This document shows, piece after piece, positions 30,513-38,840 of a DNA stretch of 64,000 nucleotides. Source of the stretch: CALMKX01 sp044869955 (GTDB lineage Bacteria > Acidobacteriota > Thermoanaerobaculia > Multivoradales > SZUA-115); the NCBI GenBank assembly GCA_044869955.1, contig JBIOYC010000060.1:10510-74509 (forward strand), read 5' to 3'. How positions within the stretch are numbered: the stretch's first letter is position 1; the number at the start of each line of letters is the position of its first letter. Under the pieces are notes generated by a model that made no database searches, was not told the DNA's origin, and worked only from the letters and a program-made list of their open reading frames with translations. Position numbers and translations under genes: made by a program.

Positions 30513-32231
30513 ATGAAACGGCTCCTCTTGGTCCTTCTCCTCGTCTTCTTCCTGGCTTCGCTCATCTTGGCCCTCGGCCTCGTCGCCGGCCTCGGCGGCG
30601 GTCCCAGCCTGTCGCATGCCTCGGTCCTGGAGTGGGAGCTAGACGGCGGGCTCTCGGAGCAGGCTGCCGACGGGCTCTTCCCCTTCCCCGGTGTCGAGTC
30701 CGAGCCGACCCTGGCGGAGATCTACTCGGCACTGCGCGCGGCGCCGCAGGATGACCACATCGAGGGCGTCGTCGTGAAGTTCGGCAGCCCGGCCTTCGGC
30801 CTCGCTCGTGCCGAGCAGGTCCGCCGGCTTCTCGGGCAGGTTCGCGATGCCGGGAAGTTCGTCGAGTGCTACCTCGAGACCGCCGGCGAGGGCAGCAACG
30901 GCACCCTCACCTACTTCGTCGCCAGCGCCTGTAGCGCCGTCCGCATGGCGCCTGCCGGAGAGTTGAACCTCCTCGGGCTCTACGCTCCCGGTCTGTTCCT
31001 GCGCGCCACTCTCGACAAGCTCAAGATCGAGCCCCTCTTCAATTCCCGGGGCACTTACAAGAGCGCCGTCGAGACATATACCCGCACCGATTACTCGGAT
31101 GCCGCCGAAGAGGCCGTCCGTGCGTTGCTGGATGCCGAGTTCGAGGTCCTGATCACCGGCATCGCCGCGAGCCGGGGGCTGGAGCCCACTGCGGTGCAGC
31201 GGCTGATCGACCAGGCTCCCTTCTCCGCCCAGGACGCCCTCGCGGCGAAGCTGATCGACGGCGTCGCCTTCCCGGACGAGTTCGACGCCCATCTCGCCGA
31301 GATCCTCGGCGAGGAGCCCACCACCGTGTCGATCCGCGATTACCTCGCCGGGCGCGCGCACCCGGGCACCGGAGACGTGGCCGTGCTGTTCGCGAGCGGC
31401 GTCATCGTGCATGGCCCGAGCGGGATGTCTGGGCTCTCGGGCGAACGGTACCTGGGCTCCGATGACTTCACCGACGAGCTGCGCAAGCTCGCGGAGGACG
31501 ACGACGTCGAAGCCGTGGTGCTGAGAGTGGACAGCCCCGGCGGGTCGGCCCTCGCTTCCGACCTGATCCTGCGCGAGGTCGAGAGCCTGGCGCGGATCAA
31601 GCCGGTCGTGGCCTCGATGGGCGACGTCGCTGCCTCGGGCGGCTACTACGTGGTGGCCAAGGCTCCGACCATCGTCGCCGAGGCCTCGACCCTGACCGGC
31701 TCGATCGGGGTCTTTGGCGGCAAGCTGGTCACTCGCGAGTTCGAAGGCCAGCTCCTCGGCATCACCCGCGATCCCCAGAAGAGAGGGCTCAACGCCGACC
31801 TCTACTCCTCGCTCAACGCCTACACGCCCGACCAGGAGGCCGACATGCAGGCGGCGGTGGACCGCATCTACGCCACCTTCCTGGATCACGTCGCGACGGG
31901 ACGCAAGATGGAGAAAGGTGCCGTCGACGCCGTGGCGCAGGGTCGCGTGTGGGCCGGCTCGGACGCTCGCGCCCGGGGCCTCGTCGACGAGCTCGGCGGC
32001 CTCGAGCGGGCGATCGCTCTCGCGGCGGAGAAGGCTCGGCTCGACCCGACCACGGTGACGATCTCGTTCCATCCCGAGCCGCCGGACTTCCTCGACTGGC
32101 TGCGAGCCCAGACTGGCGTCCGCACCGCTCTTCCCTGGGAAGAGCTCGCGGCTCGTCTGCTTCGTGAGTCCCGGGGTGTGCACCTGCGGCTGCCTCCGGA
32201 GTGGGCAGCCCTCGCCGCACCGTTCGAATAG
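30513..32231 (+). CDS. sppA: Signal peptide peptidase SppA (long form)
   Basis: Membrane-bound Ser/Lys protease that degrades cleaved signal peptides. The 572-residue product is the 67-kDa type with two tandem ClpP-like domains. It has an N-terminal membrane anchor (residues 3-27), the catalytic lysine in FNSRGTYKSAVETYT (Lys183, domain 1) and the nucleophile in MGDVAASGGYYVVAKA (Ser375, domain 2). VDSPGGSALASDLILREVE and LTGSIGVFGGKL are also typical. Splitting the dyad between domains is as in E. coli SppA. Two signal peptidases I occur in the same window at 10.4-11.9 kb. Confidence 0.93.
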   Translation: MKRLLLVLLLVFFLASLILALGLVAGLGGGPSLSHASVLEWELDGGLSEQAADGLFPFPGVESEPTLAEIYSALRAAPQDDHIEGVVVKFGSPAFGLARAEQVRRLLGQVRDAGKFVECYLETAGEGSNGTLTYFVASACSAVRMAPAGELNLLGLYAPGLFLRATLDKLKIEPLFNSRGTYKSAVETYTRTDYSDAAEEAVRALLDAEFEVLITGIAASRGLEPTAVQRLIDQAPFSAQDALAAKLIDGVAFPDEFDAHLAEILGEEPTTVSIRDYLAGRAHPGTGDVAVLFASGVIVHGPSGMSGLSGERYLGSDDFTDELRKLAEDDDVEAVVLRVDSPGGSALASDLILREVESLARIKPVVASMGDVAASGGYYVVAKAPTIVAEASTLTGSIGVFGGKLVTREFEGQLLGITRDPQKRGLNADLYSSLNAYTPDQEADMQAAVDRIYATFLDHVATGRKMEKGAVDAVAQGRVWAGSDARARGLVDELGGLERAIALAAEKARLDPTTVTISFHPEPPDFLDWLRAQTGVRTALPWEELAARLLRESRGVHLRLPPEWAALAAPFE

Positions 32232-32427
32232 CCGCAAGGCCCTGAAAGATCAATAACTTATCCGCAATCTTCGAAGACCTGTGCGGAAGGCTTGCGGCCG
32301 GGTCCTGGCGCTGCTATCATCCCTCCTCTCGCCGGCACCGATTTCCCAGCCTGGCTCAGCTCCGAGGAGATAGGCGTTTTCCACAGCCTGTGGAAAAGCT
32401 GTGGATTTCTTGTCCCCACGAAGGCCC
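32232..32427. other. Candidate replication origin upstream of dnaA
   Basis: Contains DnaA-box-like 9-mers: TTATCCGCA (32258-32266), TTTTCCACA (32377-32385), its inverted copy TGTGGAAAA (32389-32397) and TGTGGATTT (32400-32408), each one or two bases from TTATCCACA. The middle pair is a perfect palindrome around GCC just before dnaA. There is also an AATAACTTAT stretch. It may be oriC or the dnaA autoregulatory region. Confidence 0.6.
32377..32408. promoter_or_regulatory. DnaA-box cluster before dnaA
   Basis: Three 9-mers related to the DnaA box lie within 32 nt: TTTTCCACA, TGTGGAAAA and TGTGGATTT. The first two are mirror images 3 nt apart. They end 20 nt before the dnaA ATG, a position suited to autorepression or origin function. 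Confidence 0.6.
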
Positions 32428-33738
32428 ATGGACTTCTCGAAGGCCCATCCCCACACGCGCCGATCCTTGTGGTCGGCACTCCAGCGAGAGCTGCGCCAGA
32501 AGCTCGACCCCGAGGAGTACGCCACCTGGTTCGAGCCCCTCCGGGTGCGCTCCGAGGACGACGAGAAGCTGGTCTTGGTCGCCCCCAACAAACGCATCCT
32601 CCACACTCTCGAGGAGAGCTACCGCCCGGCGGTGGACCGTGCCATCGCCGGTCTCGACGGCAAGCCCTTCGAGGTGCTCTTCGCCCTGGACGGGGTCGAG
32701 AAGGTGGCGCCGGTCCGCGAGGTCGCCCAGTTCAACCCCCGCTATCTGTTCAAGAACTTCGTCGTCGGCCCCTCGAACCAGTTCGCCTACGCCGCCTCCC
32801 GGGCGGTTGCCGAGAAGCCCTCGAAGAGCTACAACCCCCTCTTCCTCTACGGCGGCGTCGGGCTCGGCAAGACTCACCTGCTCCATGCCGTGGGCCACGA
32901 GATCTGCTCCCTCCACCCCCACCTGGTCGTGCGCTACCTCGCCGCCGAGCAATTCGTCAATGAGCTCATCAACTCGATCCGCTTCGACCGCATGCCCGCC
33001 TTCCGCGAGCGCTACCGCAACATCGACGTCCTCCTGATCGACGACATCCAGTTCATCGCCAACAAGGAGCGCACCCAGGAGGAGTTCTTCCACACCTTCA
33101 ACACCCTCTACTCGAGCCAGAAGCAGATCATCCTCTCCTCGGACTCCTCGCCTCGGGACATTCCAACTCTCGAGGAGCGTTTGCGCAGCCGCTTCGAGTG
33201 GGGCCTGATCGCCGACATCCAGGCTCCGGACCTCGAGACCCGGGTGGTGATCCTGCGCCGCAAGGCCGAGCTCGAGGGAATCGCCCTTCCCGACGACGTC
33301 GCCGACTTCATCGCCCGCCAGGTACGCTCCAGCGTTCGCGAGCTCGAGGGCCTGCTCAACCGGGTCATCGCCTTCGCCTCCCTGACCGGCAAGCTCCTCT
33401 CCGTCGACCTCGCCCAGGAGACTCTGAAGGACATCCTCGCCCAGGCCACCCACCGGGTCACCGGCAGCGACATCATCAAGCTGGTCGCGCGGCACTACGG
33501 GCTCAAGGTCAGCGAGATCAAGAGCCGCACCAACGTCAAGCAGGTAGCCTTCCCCCGCCACGTCGCGATGTACCTGTGCCGGCGCCTGACCGACATGTCT
33601 CTGCCGGAGATCGGCAAGCAGTTCAACAACAAGCATCACTCGACGGTCAAGTACTCGATCGACAAGATCGACCTGCTCCGGAAAACCGACGAGGATCTCG
33701 ACCGCGCCCTCCGACACCTCGAGGATCACTTCGCCTGA
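32428..33738 (+). CDS. dnaA: Chromosomal replication initiator DnaA
   Basis: AAA+ initiator that opens oriC and loads helicase. The 436-residue product has domain I (about 12-80, LWSALQRELRQKLDPEEYATW), a very short linker, and AAA+ domain III with Walker A YGGVGLGKTHLL (141-152), Walker B VLLIDDIQFI and the arginine-finger region. DNA-binding domain IV ends with the signature GKQFNNKHHSTVKYSI. The ATG at 32428 was preferred to an in-frame GTG at 32401, which lies inside a DnaA box. It is followed by dnaN, recF, gyrB and gyrA in the classic order. Confidence 0.96.
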   Translation: MDFSKAHPHTRRSLWSALQRELRQKLDPEEYATWFEPLRVRSEDDEKLVLVAPNKRILHTLEESYRPAVDRAIAGLDGKPFEVLFALDGVEKVAPVREVAQFNPRYLFKNFVVGPSNQFAYAASRAVAEKPSKSYNPLFLYGGVGLGKTHLLHAVGHEICSLHPHLVVRYLAAEQFVNELINSIRFDRMPAFRERYRNIDVLLIDDIQFIANKERTQEEFFHTFNTLYSSQKQIILSSDSSPRDIPTLEERLRSRFEWGLIADIQAPDLETRVVILRRKAELEGIALPDDVADFIARQVRSSVRELEGLLNRVIAFASLTGKLLSVDLAQETLKDILAQATHRVTGSDIIKLVARHYGLKVSEIKSRTNVKQVAFPRHVAMYLCRRLTDMSLPEIGKQFNNKHHSTVKYSIDKIDLLRKTDEDLDRALRHLEDHFA

Positions 33739-33996
33739 CCTCCGTCGGCGGACGATTTCCTGTGGAAATCACCCCGGGCTTCCTGCGGGTCGGTTGTGGA
33801 AAATCGAGCCTCATCGCGATGAAGACCTCTTTTCCGCAACTCCTCCGCAGCCAGCCCACAGCCGATCCCCGCATTCTGCGGTGTGACGCAAGTGGTTCGG
33901 AAGAAGGAACTTACGGTCGATATCCGCGGGTTCCGCAGCGCCTGTTACTACGACTGCTGTGCTATATTCCCGACGTTTCTTGACGGAGAAGACGCC
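33739..33996. other. dnaA-dnaN intergenic region with DnaA-box-like sites
   Basis: In 258 nt three further 9-mers appear: TGTGGAAAT (33771-33779, within the palindrome GATTTCCTGTGGAAATC), TGTGGAAAA (33795-33803) and TTTTCCGCA (33830-33838). Nearby TATATT at 33963-33968 could be the dnaN -10. This is an alternative or second part of oriC. Confidence 0.55.
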
Positions 33997-35109
33997 ATGG
34001 ACGTGCGCATCTCCCGCGCGGATTTCGTAACCGAGCTCGCCCCGATGCAGGGCATCGTCGAACGCAAGACGACCATCCCCGCTCTCGCCCACATCCTGCT
34101 CACGGCTCGCCAGGAGCGGCTCGGCCTCGCCGCCACCGACCTCGACGTCTCCCTGACCTCTTGGTGTGCCGCCGAGGTGACGCGGGAAGGGGCCCTCGCC
34201 GTCCAGGCGAAGAAGCTGGTCGAGATCGTCCGCGCCGTAGAGGGGGACGAGGTTCGCCTCTCCGAGGACGAGCCGAACAGCCTGACCATCCGCGCCGGCA
34301 AGTCGAGGTTCAAGATCCGCGGTCTGCCGGCAGACGATTTTCCAACCCTCCCGACCGCCGGCGAGGGACCCGTAGCCGAGCTCTCCTACACCGCCTTCAA
34401 GCGCATGATCGGCAAGGTCCTCTTCGCCGTCTCGGCCGAGGAATCTCGCTTCCAGCTCAATGGCGCCCTGATGAAGATCAAGGAAGGCACCATCGAGATG
34501 GTCGCCACCGACGGTCACCGTCTGGCCCTGGTCGAGAACTCCGCCGGTGCCGAAGGCGGTCCCCGTCCGGAGGCCGCGGCCGGAGTGCTGGTGCCGCGCA
34601 AGGCCCTCCAGGAGCTCCAGCGCTTCGAGGGGGAGGGGACTCTCGAGTATCGCCATGGCGCCCACCACCTGAGCTTCCGGGTGGGCAAGAGGGAGCTGGT
34701 CTGCCGGATCCTCGAGGGGACCTTCCCGGACTACGAGCGGGTGATCGCCAAGGAGAACGACAACGTCGCGGTGTTCGAGCGGCGGCCCCTGCTCGACACC
34801 ATCCGCCGCGTGGCCCTGCTGACCGGGGACCGCGCCCGCACCATCCGCTTCCAGCTCACCACCGGCACGGCGACCGTGTCGGCCGCCAACCCGGATCTCG
34901 GCGAGGCGGTCGAGGAGATCGGCTGCGACTACGAAGGGCCGGAGCTGCGCCTGGGTATGAACCCGGACTACGTGGCAGATTTTCTCGGCGCAGTCGAGAC
35001 CGACCGCGTTCGCTTCCAGCTCAAGGACGAGAACACCCAGGCGGTCGGCTTCCCGGTCGAGGGGCCGGATGAGCGCTACCTCTGCGTGATCATGCCGATG
35101 CGCATCTGA
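33997..35109 (+). CDS. dnaN: DNA polymerase III beta subunit (sliding clamp)
   Basis: Ring clamp that holds polymerase III on DNA. The 370-residue product shows the three-domain pattern: MDVRISRADFVTELAPMQGIVERKTT, then GLPADDFPTLP in domain I and MVATDGHRLALVE in domain II. The C-terminus is the conserved YLCVIMPMRI, as in E. coli YVVMPMRL, which forms the partner-binding pocket. The ATG at 33997 follows TGACGGAGAAGACGCC. It is 15 nt before recF. Confidence 0.95.
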   Translation: MDVRISRADFVTELAPMQGIVERKTTIPALAHILLTARQERLGLAATDLDVSLTSWCAAEVTREGALAVQAKKLVEIVRAVEGDEVRLSEDEPNSLTIRAGKSRFKIRGLPADDFPTLPTAGEGPVAELSYTAFKRMIGKVLFAVSAEESRFQLNGALMKIKEGTIEMVATDGHRLALVENSAGAEGGPRPEAAAGVLVPRKALQELQRFEGEGTLEYRHGAHHLSFRVGKRELVCRILEGTFPDYERVIAKENDNVAVFERRPLLDTIRRVALLTGDRARTIRFQLTTGTATVSAANPDLGEAVEEIGCDYEGPELRLGMNPDYVADFLGAVETDRVRFQLKDENTQAVGFPVEGPDERYLCVIMPMRI

Positions 35110-35124
35110 GGCGCATCCCTCGCC

Positions 35125-36183
35125 TTGATCCGCACCCTCGCCGCTCAGAGCTTCCGCAACCTCGCCGCCGGCGAGCACGCGATCGAACCCGGCGCCACCC
35201 TGCTCCTGGGCGGCAACGGCGCCGGCAAGACCAGCTTCCTCGAGGCGATCTACGTCCTCGCCACCACCCGCAGCTTTCGCACCTCGCAGGTCGCCGACTG
35301 CTGCCGTCACGGCGCCACGGCCTGCCGTCTCGTGGCCGAGGTGGAGACCGAAGCCCGGTGCCGGCTGGAGATCCACCTCGGCGAGGTGGGCCGGGAACGC
35401 TTGGTCAACGGCCGCTCGGGCTCCCTCGCCGAGCACCTGGCCGTGTTGCCGGTCGTGGCCTGGACCGCAGCCGACGTCGAGGCTCTGAGCGGGCCCCCCA
35501 AGCTGCGCCGGCGGCTGCTCGACCGAGGAGTGCTCGGGTTGAAGCCCGCCGCCGTCGAGGGATTCGCGCGTTTTCGCCAGGCCCTCGGCGAGAAGCGAGC
35601 CCTGCTGCTCTCCGCGGGGGCCGGCCTCGAGGCCTGGAACCAGATCCTCGCTCGGGAAGCCGCGGAGATCGTTCGCCTGCGTGCCGACTACCACCAGCGG
35701 CTGGCCGAGGCCTTCCAGGCGCTGGTCTCGGAGCTCGCCTTGCCCCTGCCCGCGGTAGACCTCGCCTACCGTCCGAGCCCTGCCGCGGCGGTGGAAGGGG
35801 AAGCGGCCCTGATGGCAGCCTTCGAGCGGGCCGCGGGAGAGGAGCGGCGGCGGGGAGCTCCCCTGGTGGGGCCGCAACGGGATGAGCTTGCGATCGCCTT
35901 TCGCGGCACCGAGGTCAAGCGCGCTGCATCGGCGGGCGAACGCAAGGCGATCGCCCTGCTGCTCGCGGCGGCCCATGGCCGCGTCCTCACCGCGGCGGGG
36001 CGGATGCCGGTGTACCTGCTCGACGACTTCGATGCCGAGCTCTCGCGGTCTTTGCTGGCCCAGATCTGGCCGGCGTTTCGCGGCGCCATCCAGCTGCTCG
36101 TCACCTCCAACCGGCCGGAGGTCTGGGAGAGTCTCGAGGTTGCCCGGCGCTGGTCCGTGGAGAACGGTTCTATCTACGCCTAA
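35125..36183 (+). CDS. recF: DNA replication and repair protein RecF
   Basis: ABC-like ATPase that helps load RecA at gaps. The 352-residue product has LLLGGNGAGKTSFLEAIYVL (Walker A, Lys35), TRSFR after it, the signature-like region KRAASAGERKAIALLLAAAH and Walker B YLLDDFDAELS. Start is TTG at 35125, the only start that keeps the N-terminus IRTLAAQSFRNLA. It lies between dnaN and gyrB as in many bacteria. Confidence 0.93.
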   Translation: MIRTLAAQSFRNLAAGEHAIEPGATLLLGGNGAGKTSFLEAIYVLATTRSFRTSQVADCCRHGATACRLVAEVETEARCRLEIHLGEVGRERLVNGRSGSLAEHLAVLPVVAWTAADVEALSGPPKLRRRLLDRGVLGLKPAAVEGFARFRQALGEKRALLLSAGAGLEAWNQILAREAAEIVRLRADYHQRLAEAFQALVSELALPLPAVDLAYRPSPAAAVEGEAALMAAFERAAGEERRRGAPLVGPQRDELAIAFRGTEVKRAASAGERKAIALLLAAAHGRVLTAAGRMPVYLLDDFDAELSRSLLAQIWPAFRGAIQLLVTSNRPEVWESLEVARRWSVENGSIYA

Positions 36184-36367
36184 CGTCCTTATTTTTCAAC
36201 AAGAAGAGTGTCCAAAACGGGCAGCCTCGTGATAGGCTTCCCGCTTCCGAGGGCGCGGTGGATCCCTGAGGCCGCAAGGCCTCCACCACGGCCCTTTCCC
36301 GCCAGGAACCATCGACGCGTTCCCCGAGGAAACCAGCTCGAGCGACCGGAGCGCGAGGAGGCGACGA

Positions 36368-38830
36368 GTGAGCATCGACGACCCGATCGAGACCGAGACC
36401 GCCAACGGAGGGCTCGGCCCAGCCAGCTCCTACACGGCGGACAGCATCAAGGTCTTGAAGGGCCTGGAGGCGGTCCGCAAGCGGCCCGGGATGTACATCG
36501 GCGACACCGATGACGCCTCCGGCCTCCACCACATGGTCTTCGAGTTGGTGGACAATGCCATCGACGAGGTCCAGGCCGGCTTCGCCAGCCGGGTGGACGT
36601 GACCATTCACACCGACAACACGGTGACCGTGGAAGACGACGGGCGCGGCATCCCGGTCGACCTGCACAAAGGCGAGGGTCGCTCGGCCGCCGAGGTCATC
36701 ATGACCGAGCTGCACTCGGGCGGTAAGTTCGACAAGAACTCCTACAAGGTCTCGGGCGGTCTGCACGGTGTCGGCGTCTCGGTGGTGAACGCGCTCTCTG
36801 AGACCCTCGAGCTCGAGATCAAGCGCGACGGCCAGGTCTGGTACCAGGTCTACCATCGTGGCGCGCCCGAATCGCCGATCGCACCGATCGGCTCGACGGG
36901 AAAGAGTGGCACTCGCGTTCGTTTCGCACCCGATGATCAGATCTTCTCCGTCCTCGAGTTCCAGTACGACATCCTGGCCCAACGGCTGCGCGAGCTGTCG
37001 TTCCTGAATCGCGGGGTCCAGATCAGCCTCACCGACGAACGCACCGACAAGCACGCCGAGTTCGCCTACAGCGGCGGCATCAGCAGCTTCGTCGAGCACC
37101 TCAACCGCAACAAGGTGCCGAATCACCCGGAGCCGATCTTCCTCCAGGAAAAACGCGACGACGGGACGGGCGAGGAGAGAGTGGAGATCGCCCTGCAGTG
37201 GAACGAGGGTTACCAGGAGCTGATCTACTGCTTCACCAACACCATCAACAACCGCGACGGCGGCGCTCATCTATCAGGTTTCAAGGCGGCCCTCACGCGC
37301 ACCATCAACGCCTACGCCGAAGCGAGCGGCCTGGCCAAGGTGCTCAAGGAGAACCTGACCGGCGAAGACGTACGGGAGGGCTTGACCGCGATCGTCTCGG
37401 TGAAGATCAAAGACCCGAAGTTCTCCAGCCAGACCAAGGACAAGCTGGTCTCCTCGGAAGTCAAGGGTTGGGTCGAGCAAGTGGTCAACGAGCAGCTCGC
37501 CAACTACCTCGAGGAAAACCCCAAGGTCGCACGCAAGATCGTGGAGAAAGCGGTCGAGGCCGCGCGGGGCAGAGAAGCGGCGCGTAAGGCTCGCGAGCTG
37601 ACCCGCCGCAAGGGTGCCCTCGACGCCGCCAACCTCCCGGGCAAGCTCGCCGATTGCTCGGAGCGCAACCCGGCAGGAGCCGAGCTCTTCCTGGTCGAGG
37701 GTGAGTCCGCCGGCGGCTCCGCGAAGCAGGGAAGGGACCGCCGCTTCCAGGCCGTGCTACCGCTCAAAGGCAAGATCCTGAACGTCGAGAAGGCGCGCTT
37801 CGACAAGATGCTCTCCTCCGAGGAGATCCGCATCCTGATCACCGCGCTCGGCACCGGCATCGGCCACGACGACTTCGACGTCGAGCGCCTGCGCTACCAC
37901 CGATTGATCATCATGTGCGACGCCGACATCGACGGCTCGCACATCCGCACGCTGATCCTCACCTTCTTCTACCGGCAGATGCAGGAGATCATCCGTCGCG
38001 GCCACCTCTACATCGCCCAGCCACCGCTCTATCGCGTCAGCCAGGGCAAGAGCCACACCTATTTGAAGGACGACCGCGAGTATCAACGCTTTCTGCTTTC
38101 CCGCATCCAGGGCAACGCGATCCTCACCGAGACCGGCGACGGCGATGGCCAGCGGGAGCACAGCGGTGCCGAATTGGTCTCGTTGATCGAGAAGGTCGAA
38201 GCATTGCGCGCTAACCTCGAGCGACTCGGCACCCGCGGCTACCCGAGCGCGGCGATCAAGATCGCCCTCGGGGCGGGCTTACGGGACAAGAGCGGCCTGC
38301 TCGACGAAGGGATGCTCTCGCGGCTGGCCGCCGGGCTCGAGCAGGCGGGATTCCTCGCCGTGGCCCTCGGCCGCGACGAGGAGCACGGCACGGGGATGAT
38401 CGATTTCATCGCCCGTCGTGACGGGGTCGAGAGGCCGGTTCGCATCGATTGGGCGCTGGTGACCAGCGCCGAGTACCGCGCCATGGTGGCCAACACGGCG
38501 GGCCGTGAGGCCTGGCTCGCCCAGGGCATCCGCCTGACTCGCGACGGCGAGGTCAGCGAGCACCGCGACGTCGAGGAAGCGCTCGAGACGCTCTATTCCG
38601 GCGCCAAGAAAGGTCTCGCGATCCAGCGCTACAAGGGCCTGGGCGAGATGAACCCCGAGCAGCTGTGGGAAACGACCTTGGATCCCACCAAGCGCCGCCT
38701 GCTGCAAGTCAAAATCGAAGACGCCTACACCGCTGACGAGATCTTCTCCACCCTGATGGGGGACCAGGTCGAGCCCCGGCGGGAATTCATCGAAAGAAAC
38801 GCCCTCGAGGTGCAGAACCTCGACGTCTGA
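36368..38830 (+). CDS. gyrB: DNA gyrase subunit B
   Basis: ATPase subunit of gyrase. The 820-residue product has the GHKL ATP site VRKRPGMYIGDT and ELVDNAIDEVQAGFA, then GGLHGVGVSVVNALS. The Toprim domain has EGESAGGSAKQGRDRRFQAV and DADIDGSHIRTL. About 165 extra residues sit between Toprim and the end (from LVSLIEKVEALRANLE to EALETLYSG), the insert typical of Gram-negative GyrB. The end YKGLGEMNPEQLWETTLDP is canonical. Start is GTG at 36368 after GAGGAGGCGAC. Confidence 0.96.
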   Translation: MSIDDPIETETANGGLGPASSYTADSIKVLKGLEAVRKRPGMYIGDTDDASGLHHMVFELVDNAIDEVQAGFASRVDVTIHTDNTVTVEDDGRGIPVDLHKGEGRSAAEVIMTELHSGGKFDKNSYKVSGGLHGVGVSVVNALSETLELEIKRDGQVWYQVYHRGAPESPIAPIGSTGKSGTRVRFAPDDQIFSVLEFQYDILAQRLRELSFLNRGVQISLTDERTDKHAEFAYSGGISSFVEHLNRNKVPNHPEPIFLQEKRDDGTGEERVEIALQWNEGYQELIYCFTNTINNRDGGAHLSGFKAALTRTINAYAEASGLAKVLKENLTGEDVREGLTAIVSVKIKDPKFSSQTKDKLVSSEVKGWVEQVVNEQLANYLEENPKVARKIVEKAVEAARGREAARKARELTRRKGALDAANLPGKLADCSERNPAGAELFLVEGESAGGSAKQGRDRRFQAVLPLKGKILNVEKARFDKMLSSEEIRILITALGTGIGHDDFDVERLRYHRLIIMCDADIDGSHIRTLILTFFYRQMQEIIRRGHLYIAQPPLYRVSQGKSHTYLKDDREYQRFLLSRIQGNAILTETGDGDGQREHSGAELVSLIEKVEALRANLERLGTRGYPSAAIKIALGAGLRDKSGLLDEGMLSRLAAGLEQAGFLAVALGRDEEHGTGMIDFIARRDGVERPVRIDWALVTSAEYRAMVANTAGREAWLAQGIRLTRDGEVSEHRDVEEALETLYSGAKKGLAIQRYKGLGEMNPEQLWETTLDPTKRRLLQVKIEDAYTADEIFSTLMGDQVEPRREFIERNALEVQNLDV

Positions 38831-38840
38831 GCCCCCCAAG

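Noticed and set aside
32401..32427. GTG start for dnaA at 32401
   Set aside because: It lies inside the DnaA-box-like TGTGGATTT. The ATG at 32428 gives an N-terminus of normal length and lies just after the boxes.
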